A stretch of 64,000 nucleotides of DNA from CAMYOC01 sp963704875 (GTDB lineage Bacteria > Pseudomonadota > Gammaproteobacteria > Steroidobacterales > XN24). The notes under the pieces were generated by a model. It was not told the origin of the DNA. It did not search any database and saw nothing but the letters and a program-made list of their open reading frames with translations. A program made the translations under genes and the position numbers. Below are positions 1-7,742 of the stretch, in pieces (the stretch's first letter is position 1; each line of letters begins with the position of its first letter). Where the stretch lies: assembly GCA_963704875.1 (NCBI GenBank), contig CAVPIA010000005.1, forward strand, positions 62,001-126,000. The letters are read 5' to 3'.

Positions 1-873
1 TATCCGCTCATCGAGGTAGTCGTCGACATAGCGTCGGTTGAGCAAACCCGTCAACGGGTCATGCGTCGCCAGCCGCTGCAACTCGATACTCTTCTCGCTG
101 AGTTTTCGCGTGCGTTCCGAGACCAGCGCTTCAAGCTGGAATCTCAGGCGGGCGAATTGAGCCAGGGCGAACATGCCCATGCTCATGACCCCGATCATCA
201 GGATCACCGGCGCCAGCTCCAGCCGGTTCATGATCACCGCAACCAGGATGCCGCCAAGGCCCGCGGCGGCTTCGATGATGAACGCAAACAGACTGACGTC
301 CCTGGGCACGCTCAGATCCCGGATCGATGCCATGAGCCGCATGCCGATGTCGTTGAATGCCTGCATCATGAAGAGCAGCAAGACCAGCGAGATCATGCTC
401 GGCCATTCGATATAAGTTAGCGGCACCGCGCCGCCAAGTTTTACGTAGGCGCTACCGCAGACCAGGACCATCAGCGCCATCAGACCGGCGTTGTGCAGGG
501 CCGCGGTGAGCACCGACGAGAACGGCACACCACGCGCCAGCCGCGCCAGCGGAAATAACAGCGACGCCAGACCCGCGATCAAGGCCGCGTCCACCGGTCC
601 CAGAACAAGGATGCTCGCTACCTGGGCCACACGATCGAACGACACATAGCCGACCTGCGGGTGTTCGTAGCCCATGGAAATGGTGAACAGGCCGTAGGCC
701 AGAAAGAACATGCAAAGCCAGATGCCTGGCAGAGGTGCGTCAGCGCCGCGTTCAATCACCGCCCATGTCAACGTCGCTGCGCCCAGCAAGAACAGCAACA
801 GTGAATAAGCAAAGTCGCGTCGCACGAAAGACGAAGGGTCGATTTTTTCCAGGCTGATCCGCTGGGTGGTCAC
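1..873 (-). CDS. Membrane-anchored diguanylate cyclase, truncated by the window edge
   Basis: The reverse strand reads from a GTG at 873 through about 190 residues rich in hydrophobic helices, then a short linker and the start of a GGDEF domain (DPLTGLLNRRYVDDYLDER). The catalytic GGDEF motif itself lies beyond the left edge. An in-frame stop at 907-909 limits the start to this GTG or a weaker non-ATG codon. Proteins of this layout make cyclic di-GMP from GTP in response to a membrane-sensed signal; the ligand cannot be inferred. The N-terminal membrane region resembles MASE/7TM-type sensor regions only in general character. The family call rests on the conserved DPLTGLLNRR signature. Confidence 0.8.
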   Translation of the reverse strand, partial: MTTQRISLEKIDPSSFVRRDFAYSLLLFLLGAATLTWAVIERGADAPLPGIWLCMFFLAYGLFTISMGYEHPQVGYVSFDRVAQVASILVLGPVDAALIAGLASLLFPLARLARGVPFSSVLTAALHNAGLMALMVLVCGSAYVKLGGAVPLTYIEWPSMISLVLLLFMMQAFNDIGMRLMASIRDLSVPRDVSLFAFIIEAAAGLGGILVAVIMNRLELAPVILMIGVMSMGMFALAQFARLRFQLEALVSERTRKLSEKSIELQRLATHDPLTGLLNRRYVDDYLDERI

Positions 874-1110
874 GTGGGTCCGGCCGTCCGTCAGTCTACG
901 GGTGCGTCAGTATACGACATCGGGTCAATCTAATTCCCCGACCCGGGCCTTTCTTTTCGCTCATTCGGGCGTCGTTAAGTCAAATGGATTGACCGACCAG
1001 ACGCATCGACCAAATGGTTCGACTGCGGCCTGATGCCGCGCGCCTGGTCGTCGCCGCAATTCATCAGGTTTGTTCACGCCCGGCCGGAATTGGGTAGGAT
1101 TGCGGCATCT

Positions 1111-2961
1111 ATGGCTCATGGTTCCCGTCCTGTCCCGCCCGCTGCCGCAAGTGACGTCGCTCGAGGCTTCTTCGGCGTGTTCCGCTACAGCCGGCGGGCG
1201 ATGTCACTTGTCTGGTCGACCAGCCACGGGCTGACCATCGCGCTGGGCATATTGACCTTGCTCGCCGGGATTCTGCCTGCCGCAATGGCCTGGGTTGGCG
1301 CGTTGATCATTGATGCGGTCCTGGATGCTGCGAAGCTCGTGGAGCAGGGCGGGGCAGCCGAGCTTCGACGGGTGTTCCTGCTGGTGGCGGCAGAAGGCGG
1401 CATCGTCGCCGCCCTGGCCGGCGCCCAGCGCGGTATATCCCTGTGCCAGTCGCTGCTGCGAGCTCAGCTAGGTCAGCGGGTCAATGTAATGATCCTCGAG
1501 AAAGCGCTGACGCTGGAGTTGACCCAGTTCGAAGACTCCGAGTTTTACGACAAGTTGACCCGTGCACGTCGTGAAGCATCGAGCCGCCCATTGTCTCTGG
1601 TGATGCGCACCTTCGGCCTCGGTCAGAACGGCGTCTCGCTGGTGAGCTATGGTGCGATCCTGATTCAGTTCTCACCCTGGGCGGTCGCGCTGCTGATGCT
1701 GGCGGGCCTGCCCTCGTTTTTCGCTGAAGCCAAGTTCTCCGGCGATGCCTTTCGCTTGTTCCGCTGGCGTTCGCCAGAGACGCGGATGCAGATGTATCTG
1801 GAAACGGTGCTGGCGCGGGAGGATCACGCCAAGGAGGTCAAGTTATTCGCGCTCGGACCGCTATTGCTGGAACGCTACCGCGAAATCTTCCGGCGACTGT
1901 ACAAAGAGGATCGCGCGCTGACGGTACGCCGCGACACCTGGGGCTTTGGCCTCGGGCTGATCGGTACGCTGGCGCTGTACGGCGCCTATGCCTGGGTGGC
2001 GACTTCGGCCGTGCTGGGACTGGTCAGCATCGGTCAGATGACCATGTATCTGATGCTGTTCCGTCAGGGCCAGGCGGCGGTGTCAGCGATTCTGTCCGCG
2101 GTTGGAGGTATGTACGAAGATAATCTGTATCTGTCGACGCTATACGATTTCCTGGAGACGCCTGCGCCGGATCGCCCGGCAGGCAAGACATCCGGACCAA
2201 AACCAGCCGATGGCATCCGTTTCGAGGACGTGAGTTTCACCTATCCGGGCGCAAGCAGGCCGGCGCTGTCCGGAATAGACCTGCACATCCGGCCCGGTGA
2301 ATCGCTCGCGCTGGTGGGTGAGAATGGTTCCGGCAAGACCACCCTGATCAAGCTGCTCACCCGACTTTATCAACCTGCGCATGGGCGTGTACTGCTCGAT
2401 GGTCTCGACCTTGAGCAGTGGGACGAACTGACGCTGCGGCAGCGCGTCGGCGTCATATTCCAGGATTTCGCTCGCTACCAGCTGCTGGTGGGAGAGAATA
2501 TTGGTGCCGGCGACGTGCGTTACTTCGATGATCAGGAGCGGTGGCGCGAAGCGGCCGAGATGGGAATGTCCGCGGCTGTCGTTGAGGGCTTGCCCGATGC
2601 CTACCAGACTCAGCTCGGGCGCTGGTTCAAGGACGGGCAGGAGCTTTCTGGCGGTCAGTGGCAGAAGATCGCACTTTCCAGGGCGTTTATGCGCTCCACT
2701 GCAGACATCCTGGTCCTGGACGAGCCTACGGCGGCGATGGACGCTGCCGCGGAAGCCAGGATCTTCGAGCATTTCCGGAATCTGACTGGCAACAAGATCG
2801 CGATCCTGATCTCGCACCGGTTTTCCACGGTGCGGATGGCGGACCAGATCGTGGTGATCCAGGACGGCCGCATTATCGAGCGCGGCAGTCATGAAGAGCT
2901 GATGTTTCTGGACGGCCACTACGCCCATCTTTTCTCGCTGCAGGCCGCTGGCTACCGCTGA
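1111..2961 (+). CDS. ABC transporter, fused permease and ATPase (exporter type)
   Basis: A half-transporter with an N-terminal six-helix ABC membrane domain (about residues 40-330) and a C-terminal nucleotide-binding domain. Walker A is GENGSGKTT at residues 403-411, the signature is LSGGQ at 512-516, Walker B is ILVLDEP around 533-539, and the H-loop is ISHRF. It should work as a homodimer exporting a lipid, peptide or drug across the inner membrane; the substrate is unknown. I chose the ATG at 1111 because an AGGA lies about 11 bp upstream. An in-frame ATG at 1033 would add 26 basic, poorly conserved residues. It has no co-directional partner, so it looks like a stand-alone exporter. Confidence 0.88.
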   Translation: MAHGSRPVPPAAASDVARGFFGVFRYSRRAMSLVWSTSHGLTIALGILTLLAGILPAAMAWVGALIIDAVLDAAKLVEQGGAAELRRVFLLVAAEGGIVAALAGAQRGISLCQSLLRAQLGQRVNVMILEKALTLELTQFEDSEFYDKLTRARREASSRPLSLVMRTFGLGQNGVSLVSYGAILIQFSPWAVALLMLAGLPSFFAEAKFSGDAFRLFRWRSPETRMQMYLETVLAREDHAKEVKLFALGPLLLERYREIFRRLYKEDRALTVRRDTWGFGLGLIGTLALYGAYAWVATSAVLGLVSIGQMTMYLMLFRQGQAAVSAILSAVGGMYEDNLYLSTLYDFLETPAPDRPAGKTSGPKPADGIRFEDVSFTYPGASRPALSGIDLHIRPGESLALVGENGSGKTTLIKLLTRLYQPAHGRVLLDGLDLEQWDELTLRQRVGVIFQDFARYQLLVGENIGAGDVRYFDDQERWREAAEMGMSAAVVEGLPDAYQTQLGRWFKDGQELSGGQWQKIALSRAFMRSTADILVLDEPTAAMDAAAEARIFEHFRNLTGNKIAILISHRFSTVRMADQIVVIQDGRIIERGSHEELMFLDGHYAHLFSLQAAGYR

Positions 2962-3005
2962 TTGTGAATCCGCACAGCGGCGAGACGGCGCCCGGCAGGA
3001 ACACA

Positions 3006-3011
3006 TATAAT
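3006..3011 (+). promoter_or_regulatory. Consensus -10 box for the FKBP gene
   Basis: A perfect TATAAT sits 35 bp before the start codon at 3046. No convincing -35 is visible 16-18 bp upstream. The box overlaps an alternative in-frame ATG at 3010, which argues against that ATG being the translation start. Confidence 0.6.
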
Positions 3012-3045
3012 GGCCGATTCTCAATCAACCGAACAGGAAGAAAGC

Positions 3046-3795
3046 ATGTCAAACGGTAAACTTATCGGCGGCCTGGTCCTCGGCGCTGTAGCAGGCGCGG
3101 GTATCACCGTCGCGGTGATGAAACAGGGCGCGCCAGCCGCCGATGAAGCGCTGGTGCTGGAGTCTCTGCAGCAGAGATCAAGCTACGTCATCGGCACCGA
3201 CATCGGCGGCCGCTTTGGCGCCCAGGAACTGGATATCGATGTGGCTGCGCTCAGCGCTGGCATCACCGATGCGATGGCCGGCAACGATCCGCAGCTGAGC
3301 GAGGAGGACGCCAAGGCAGCGCTGGCAGCCTTTGTCGAGCAGCAGCAGGCCGCGATGGCCGAGCGCCAGCAAGCCGCCCAGGCCGAAAACGCAATCCTGG
3401 CGGAGCAAAACATGGCTATCGGTACGGCCTTCCTGGAAGCCAACAAGGTCAAGGAAGGCGTGGTCACCACGGATAGCGGACTGCAGTACAAGATCATTGA
3501 GGCCGGCGATGGCGCCAAGCCGACAGCGGACGACATCGTTCAGGTCCACTATCGCGGCACCCTGATCGACGGTGCCGAGTTCGACAGCTCCTATGCCCGC
3601 GGCGAACCGGCGGAATTCCAGGTCGGAGGCGTTATCAAGGGCTGGACTGAAGCGCTGCAACTGATGAGTGAAGGCGCCAAGTGGGAGCTCTACATCCCCG
3701 CGGATCTCGCCTACGGTGAGCGTGGCGCCGGGCAGGATATCGGGCCCAATTCTGTGTTGGTCTTCGAAGTGGAGTTGCTCAAAGCGGGCAGCTAG
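3046..3795 (+). CDS. FKBP-type peptidyl-prolyl cis-trans isomerase, envelope-targeted
   Basis: A 249-residue protein. An N-terminal glycine/alanine-rich hydrophobic segment (about residues 5-22) exports or anchors it. A charged helical region with a Gln/Ala-rich coiled coil (about 75-125) resembles the FkpA/Mip dimerisation domain. The C-terminal FKBP domain covers about residues 140-248, with VHYRGTLIDGAEFDSS and IPADLAYGERG. It probably folds periplasmic proteins by isomerising Xaa-Pro bonds. The start at 3046 is supported by AGGAAG seven bases upstream and by the promoter -10 overlapping the alternative upstream ATG. It is followed by a GC hairpin and U-rich tract. Confidence 0.88.
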   Translation: MSNGKLIGGLVLGAVAGAGITVAVMKQGAPAADEALVLESLQQRSSYVIGTDIGGRFGAQELDIDVAALSAGITDAMAGNDPQLSEEDAKAALAAFVEQQQAAMAERQQAAQAENAILAEQNMAIGTAFLEANKVKEGVVTTDSGLQYKIIEAGDGAKPTADDIVQVHYRGTLIDGAEFDSSYARGEPAEFQVGGVIKGWTEALQLMSEGAKWELYIPADLAYGERGAGQDIGPNSVLVFEVELLKAGS

Positions 3796-3831
3796 TCCGG
3801 TCATCTCCGGCGCGCATCCGCCGATTACCAT

Positions 3832-3859
3832 GGCCGGTCCGGGCACGCTCGGGCCGGCC
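3832..3859 (+). terminator. Intrinsic terminator after the FKBP gene
   Basis: A 10-bp stem (GGCCGGTCCG with CGGGCCGGCC, one T-G wobble) encloses an 8-base loop and is followed by TGTTCTTTCC. It lies between the FKBP gene and the convergent gene ending at 3890. Confidence 0.65.
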
Positions 3860-3889
3860 TGTTCTTTCCTGTCGGCGCCGCGCGGGGCG

Positions 3890-4861
3890 TCAGCGCGCAG
3901 CCGGCGCTGTGTAATCGATAAGCGGTCCAGCCGGCACGATACCGGACGGATTGATGGTGGCGTGGCTGGCGTAGTAATGGGATTTGATGTGCTGCAGGTT
4001 GCAGGTCGCAGCGATCCCCGGCTGCTGATACAGCGCGCGGGTGTAGTCCCAAAGATTTGTATAGTCGATTAGCCGGCGCAGATTGCATTTGAAGTGACCG
4101 ACATACACCGGGTCAAAGCGAAACAAAGTGGTGAACAGCCGCCAGTCGGCTTCCGTAATGCGGTCACCGGTCAGATAACGGTTGTCGGAGAGGTGTTGCT
4201 CAAGCCAGTCCAGGGTCTCGAACAGGGGCTCCAGCGCTTCCTCATACGCTTCCTGGGTGGTGGCGAAGCCGCACTTGTACACACCATTGTTAAGCGTGTG
4301 ATAGATACGCTCGTTAAGCGCGTCGATCTGAGCCCTGAGCTCCTCGGGATAATAGTCACCCGGCCCGGCGCCACAGGTATCGAAGGCGCTGTTGAACATA
4401 CGGATGATGTCAGCTGACTCGTTGCTAACGATGGTCTGCTCCCGGGTATCCCAGAGCACCGGGACCGTTACCCGGCCGCTGTAGCCCGGGTCTGCGCGCA
4501 GGTACACCTGATACATGTAGTCGGCGTGGCTCAACTTGTCCCCGACCAGATGGTCCGCATCTTCGGCGAAGGTCCAGCCGTGCTCGCGCATCAGCCAGTG
4601 CACCACGGAGACATCGATCATCCCGGTCAATCCCTTGATCTGGCGAAAGATCAGAGTGCGATGCGCCCATGGGCAGGCCAGCGACACGTAAAGATGATAG
4701 CGGCCGGGTTCCGCCTTGAAGCCACCCTTGCCGGTAGGGCCGGGCTCTCCATCCGGAGTGATCCAGTTACGGAATTGAGCCTCGCTGCGCACGAATCGAC
4801 CCGCGCTCTTCCCGGTGTCATACCACTTGTCGTGCCATACCCCATCTACCAACAGTCCCAT
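3890..4861 (-). CDS. yqjG: Glutathionyl-hydroquinone reductase (Xi-class GST, YqjG-like)
   Basis: A 323-residue soluble protein of the Xi-class glutathione transferase family, which uses a catalytic cysteine to reduce glutathionyl-hydroquinones with GSH, releasing GSSG. The cysteine is in SLACPWAHRTL at about residues 59-69. The family N-terminus (GLLVDGVW, and FRNWITPDG further on) and the all-helical C-terminal half (LTEADWRLFTTLFRFD-like region) are both present. The length is typical. It is monocistronic and convergent with the FKBP gene. The family call is firm; the symbol is by similarity. Confidence 0.87.
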   Translation of the reverse strand: MGLLVDGVWHDKWYDTGKSAGRFVRSEAQFRNWITPDGEPGPTGKGGFKAEPGRYHLYVSLACPWAHRTLIFRQIKGLTGMIDVSVVHWLMREHGWTFAEDADHLVGDKLSHADYMYQVYLRADPGYSGRVTVPVLWDTREQTIVSNESADIIRMFNSAFDTCGAGPGDYYPEELRAQIDALNERIYHTLNNGVYKCGFATTQEAYEEALEPLFETLDWLEQHLSDNRYLTGDRITEADWRLFTTLFRFDPVYVGHFKCNLRRLIDYTNLWDYTRALYQQPGIAATCNLQHIKSHYYASHATINPSGIVPAGPLIDYTAPAAR

Positions 4862-5026
4862 TATTCAATCCTGCTACATTGCTGTGTGAATGGACTTCGA
4901 CGTTTTCCAGGTGGCTGAGTTCAACTCGTCGGCCGGCGCAGATCGAGCGTGACGCAGCGCCCGCGGGTATTCTGCAGGGGGCGCTTGTTATGATGAGGCG
5001 ACGCATTTCCGCAAGGGAGATCTTGT

Positions 5027-6022
5027 ATGGATGGGCAGAACACAGACGATGACGATGACGATGGATTGGTCTTCGCCTTCGATCTGGATGGAAAGGGCGG
5101 CGGACGGCCATTGTCCTGGGCGGAGCTGGATGACCCCAAGGCGACGTTTGCCTTGCCCTGGATCCATCTGCATCTGGAGAGCGAACGCGCGTGTCAGTGG
5201 TTACGCGAGGAAAGTGGCATGGATAGCGCCATTATCGATGCGATCCTGGACGGAGATACTCGTCCCCGTTGTGTAGAACACGAAGCGGGCCTGCTGGCCA
5301 TCCTGCGTGGGGTCAATCTGAATCCTGGTGAGATTGCGGAGGACATGGTCGCGCTGAGAATCTGGCTGGAGAAAGCCGCGATCGTGACCACCCGCAGACG
5401 CACGCTGCAGTCGATAAGAGTCCTGGCGGAAGACGTCAGGGCCGGGCGCGGGCCGAAGTCGCCTGGAGATTTCTTAGTCCGGCTGTCAGCCGCCCTCGGT
5501 AACCGGATTGAGCCTATCGTTGACATACTCGACGAGGAACTGGAACTCGCCGAGGAGAACTTCGCCGAGAACAAGAGGCAGGCCTATGCAGGCCAGTTTT
5601 CGCAATTGCGGCGTCGTGCAGCAAAGCTGCGCCGCTATCTGGGACCACAACGGGAGGCGTATCAGGCGATATCGCGTCACGGAACGGGTTTGTTGAACTC
5701 GGAACAGGCGTTTGAGATACAAGAGGACGGTGATCGGGTTACACGCCTTCTGGAAGATCTTGATCTGGTCCGTGAACGTGCCATGGTTGCGCAGGAGGAA
5801 CTGCTTGGCAGGATGGCGCAACAGCAGAACGATCGCATGTACATTCTCGCCATCGTCTCTGCGATCTTCCTGCCGCTGGCCTTTCTCAGTGGCCTGTTTG
5901 GCATGAACGTGGCCGGTTTGCCCGGTACACATGATCCTCTTGGTTTCGTCTATACCATGCTCGGGATGTTTGCGGCAGCGGTCGGCATCGGCGTCCTGTT
6001 CCGCTGGAAGGGCTGGCTGTGA
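5027..6022 (+). CDS. CorA-family divalent cation channel, ZntB-like
   Basis: A 331-residue member of the CorA/ZntB family of pentameric inner-membrane divalent cation transporters. A long cytoplasmic alpha/beta domain with an extended helix (to about residue 265) leads to two C-terminal membrane helices. The signature GMN occurs in LFGMNVAGLPG after the first helix. The loop lacks the YGMNF form typical of CorA Mg2+ channels, and the overall pattern fits ZntB. The N-terminus carries an acidic run (residues 6-11). A GGGAG precedes the ATG. Zinc or another metal could be the substrate. Confidence 0.85.
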   Translation: MDGQNTDDDDDDGLVFAFDLDGKGGGRPLSWAELDDPKATFALPWIHLHLESERACQWLREESGMDSAIIDAILDGDTRPRCVEHEAGLLAILRGVNLNPGEIAEDMVALRIWLEKAAIVTTRRRTLQSIRVLAEDVRAGRGPKSPGDFLVRLSAALGNRIEPIVDILDEELELAEENFAENKRQAYAGQFSQLRRRAAKLRRYLGPQREAYQAISRHGTGLLNSEQAFEIQEDGDRVTRLLEDLDLVRERAMVAQEELLGRMAQQQNDRMYILAIVSAIFLPLAFLSGLFGMNVAGLPGTHDPLGFVYTMLGMFAAAVGIGVLFRWKGWL

Positions 6023-6111
6023 CAGAGGCCCGGTGTCGGGCCGCCGCCGGGCAGTTGCGAGACGCTCGGCGAGGCCTGATCCAGGTCACAAGCTCAGCCG
6101 ATCGTGTTTTT

Positions 6112-6117
6112 TATAAT
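6112..6117 (+). promoter_or_regulatory. Consensus -10 box upstream of hemG
   Basis: A perfect TATAAT preceded by a T-run lies 63 bp before the hemG start. The -35 region is poor, so an activator may be involved or the promoter may be weak. Confidence 0.5.
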
Positions 6118-6179
6118 CCCGGTAAGGCGAGTTTGTTGCGCGCACAGCATGCGCGAAGGCGGCTTCAGGAGGAAGACCG

Positions 6180-6716
6180 ATGACTTCGGTGGTGGTGTTA
6201 TACAAGAGCCGGATGGGCCACACGGCGCGGGTGGCGAGACGAATCTGTGAGAGCATCGTTGCCGCGGGCGGGCGTTGCGAGACCATGGAGATCACCGAAG
6301 CCACCTACGAGGGCCTTGACTGGGATGCCTACGATGTCGTGGTTATGGGCGCGCCTGTGATCTACGGCACTTACGACAAGAGCGTGTTCCGCTTTATTGC
6401 TGATAATCAGGCCAGACTCGAGAGCAAGCCAGGCAGCTTTTTCAACGTCTCGGTGGTCGCGCGCAACGCAGAAAAGGCCACGGTGGAAGGCAACCGCTAC
6501 ATGCAGAAATTCCTCGAGCTCTCGCCCTGGCGGCCGAAGGATCTGAAGGTGATCGCGGGCAAGGTCGATTATCCGTCATGGCCCTGGTATGACACCTTGA
6601 TGATCCAGATGATCATGAAAATGACCAAGGGGCCAACCGATCCGACGTCAGTGATCGACTATACCGACTGGGACGATGTCAGGGCCTACGGTGAGCATGT
6701 GCTGACACTGGCCTGA
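6180..6716 (+). CDS. hemG: Menaquinone-dependent protoporphyrinogen IX dehydrogenase
   Basis: A 178-residue flavodoxin-fold enzyme oxidising protoporphyrinogen IX to protoporphyrin IX in haem synthesis, with electrons passing to respiratory quinones. The FMN phosphate loop is LYKSRMGHTARVA at residues 7-19. HemG-specific landmarks include GAPVIYGTY, the ARNAEKATVEGNRYMQKFL region, WRPKDLKVIAG, and PWYDTLMIQMIMKMTKGPTD, close to the E. coli layout. A strong AGGAGG lies upstream of the ATG. It is monocistronic between a CorA-like gene and the accessory region. Confidence 0.9.
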   Translation: MTSVVVLYKSRMGHTARVARRICESIVAAGGRCETMEITEATYEGLDWDAYDVVVMGAPVIYGTYDKSVFRFIADNQARLESKPGSFFNVSVVARNAEKATVEGNRYMQKFLELSPWRPKDLKVIAGKVDYPSWPWYDTLMIQMIMKMTKGPTDPTSVIDYTDWDDVRAYGEHVLTLA

Positions 6717-6829
6717 GGCCGGCACTCAATCCCGCCAGTATTGTTGCTCCTTTGGTTGCCCATCGGGATGTTGCCGGGGACCACTCGTCCCGGGGGCGGG
6801 CATCTGTGTGACGTTGGTCGGACGGATCC

Positions 6830-6858
6830 GGGACAGACTTGGGACAGAGTCGGGACAG
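6830..6858 (+). repeat. Three GGGACAG direct repeats with an exact 11-bp period
   Basis: GGGACAG occurs at 6830, 6841 and 6852, one helical turn apart, about 30 bp upstream of the GTTCAG box that precedes the gene at 6964. The spacing is typical of tandem binding by a winged-helix regulator; the binding protein is unknown. Confidence 0.5.
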
Positions 6859-6887
6859 CCCAATAGGCGCTAGCGGGCCCCGGTGCG

Positions 6888-6921
6888 GTTCAGCTTTGGT
6901 TCAGCCTCACTCCGCTTAAAT
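6888..6921 (+). promoter_or_regulatory. PhoP-type box and -10 element upstream of the choice-of-anchor gene
   Basis: GTTCAG-CTTTG-GTTCAG (6888-6904) is a direct repeat with five-base spacing, followed after 11 bp by TTAAAT (6916-6921). Box placement 11-12 bp upstream of the -10 is the architecture of PhoP-activated promoters. The same box occurs twice between the phoP operon and the envelope operon at 53.7 kb. Confidence 0.6.
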
Positions 6922-6963
6922 GACTCCCAGACCCCGCAAAAGCGGTTGAGAAAGGGAGTCGAG

Positions 6964-7742
6964 ATGAACACAATCAGATGGACGAAGAGGCTGGTATTAC
7001 TCACCGGCCTTATGATGTTGATACCCACGTTGTCTGTTGCCGGCAGCGCCGATCGACTGAGTCGTTCGAGCGCCGGGTTTGAGACCGAGCGGGAGGGCCA
7101 GCCGCGTCGCCCCGCGGCAACGCTTGAGGACTATCAGACACCGGTCGATGTGCGCAAAGCCAGCCCCGGAGGACCGCAGGCAGCCCAGATGCAGGCAGCC
7201 TCGTGCTGCGCGTTCCGCATCTATAGCGCCAGTACGCGTTTATTCGACGATTTCGACAATGACGGTTTCTACACCTATCTGCGGGTCAATTTTGATATCG
7301 ACACGGATTACTTCGATGCCGATGTCTATGTGCGTTTGTTTATGCGCGGCTCAAACGGGAACTGGATCGAGTTCTACCAGAGCGGCGTGTTCTCGATCAA
7401 CGGCAGCTCAGCCAGCGACGACTACGAAGTGGAAACCGAGCTGGTGGCAGGGTTCCCGCCGGATGACTATGACGTATTGATAGAGGTCTACGATGCCGAC
7501 TACGGCGACCTGGTGGTTGAATATGGACCGCTGGAGAGTTCCGCGCTGAGCTTTCTGCCGCTGGAGGACATCTCATTCGACAGCCGCTTGCCCGCGCCGA
7601 CGACCATCTCCCGGGCGGCGGCGGCGGTGCCCTGGGCCTCGAGTTGCTGATATTTGGATTGCTGGCCGGTGTGACGGTATGGCGTCGGCGTCCTCGTCCG
7701 GCGCCTGCGCGCACTCAGCCTGGTTCTTCGCCTTCCAGATAG
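6964..7742 (+). CDS. Choice-of-anchor secreted protein with frameshifted GlyGly-CTERM-like anchor
   Basis: The start at 6964 follows GGGAG. The frame begins with a signal peptide ending near LSVAGSA, then an acidic domain rich in Asp/Tyr (FDNDGFYTYLRVNFDID, YDVLIEVYDADYGD) like choice-of-anchor H family proteins. The uninterrupted frame stops at 7650 with an unconvincing tail. From about 7600 the adjacent frame encodes a Gly-rich stretch, GALGLELLIFGLLAGV and an Arg-rich end stopping at 7742, which is a GlyGly-CTERM-like sorting tail. A one-base deletion near 7580-7613, real or a sequencing error, would explain this. The restored protein would be exported, processed by a rhombosortase and held at the cell surface. 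The restored tail overlaps the speA 3' end by 28 bp, convergently. Confidence 0.65.

Noticed and set aside
6027..6042. GGCCCG-GTGT-CGGGCC hairpin after the CorA-like gene as a terminator
   Set aside because: The stem is short with no T-run, so it was not listed as a terminator.
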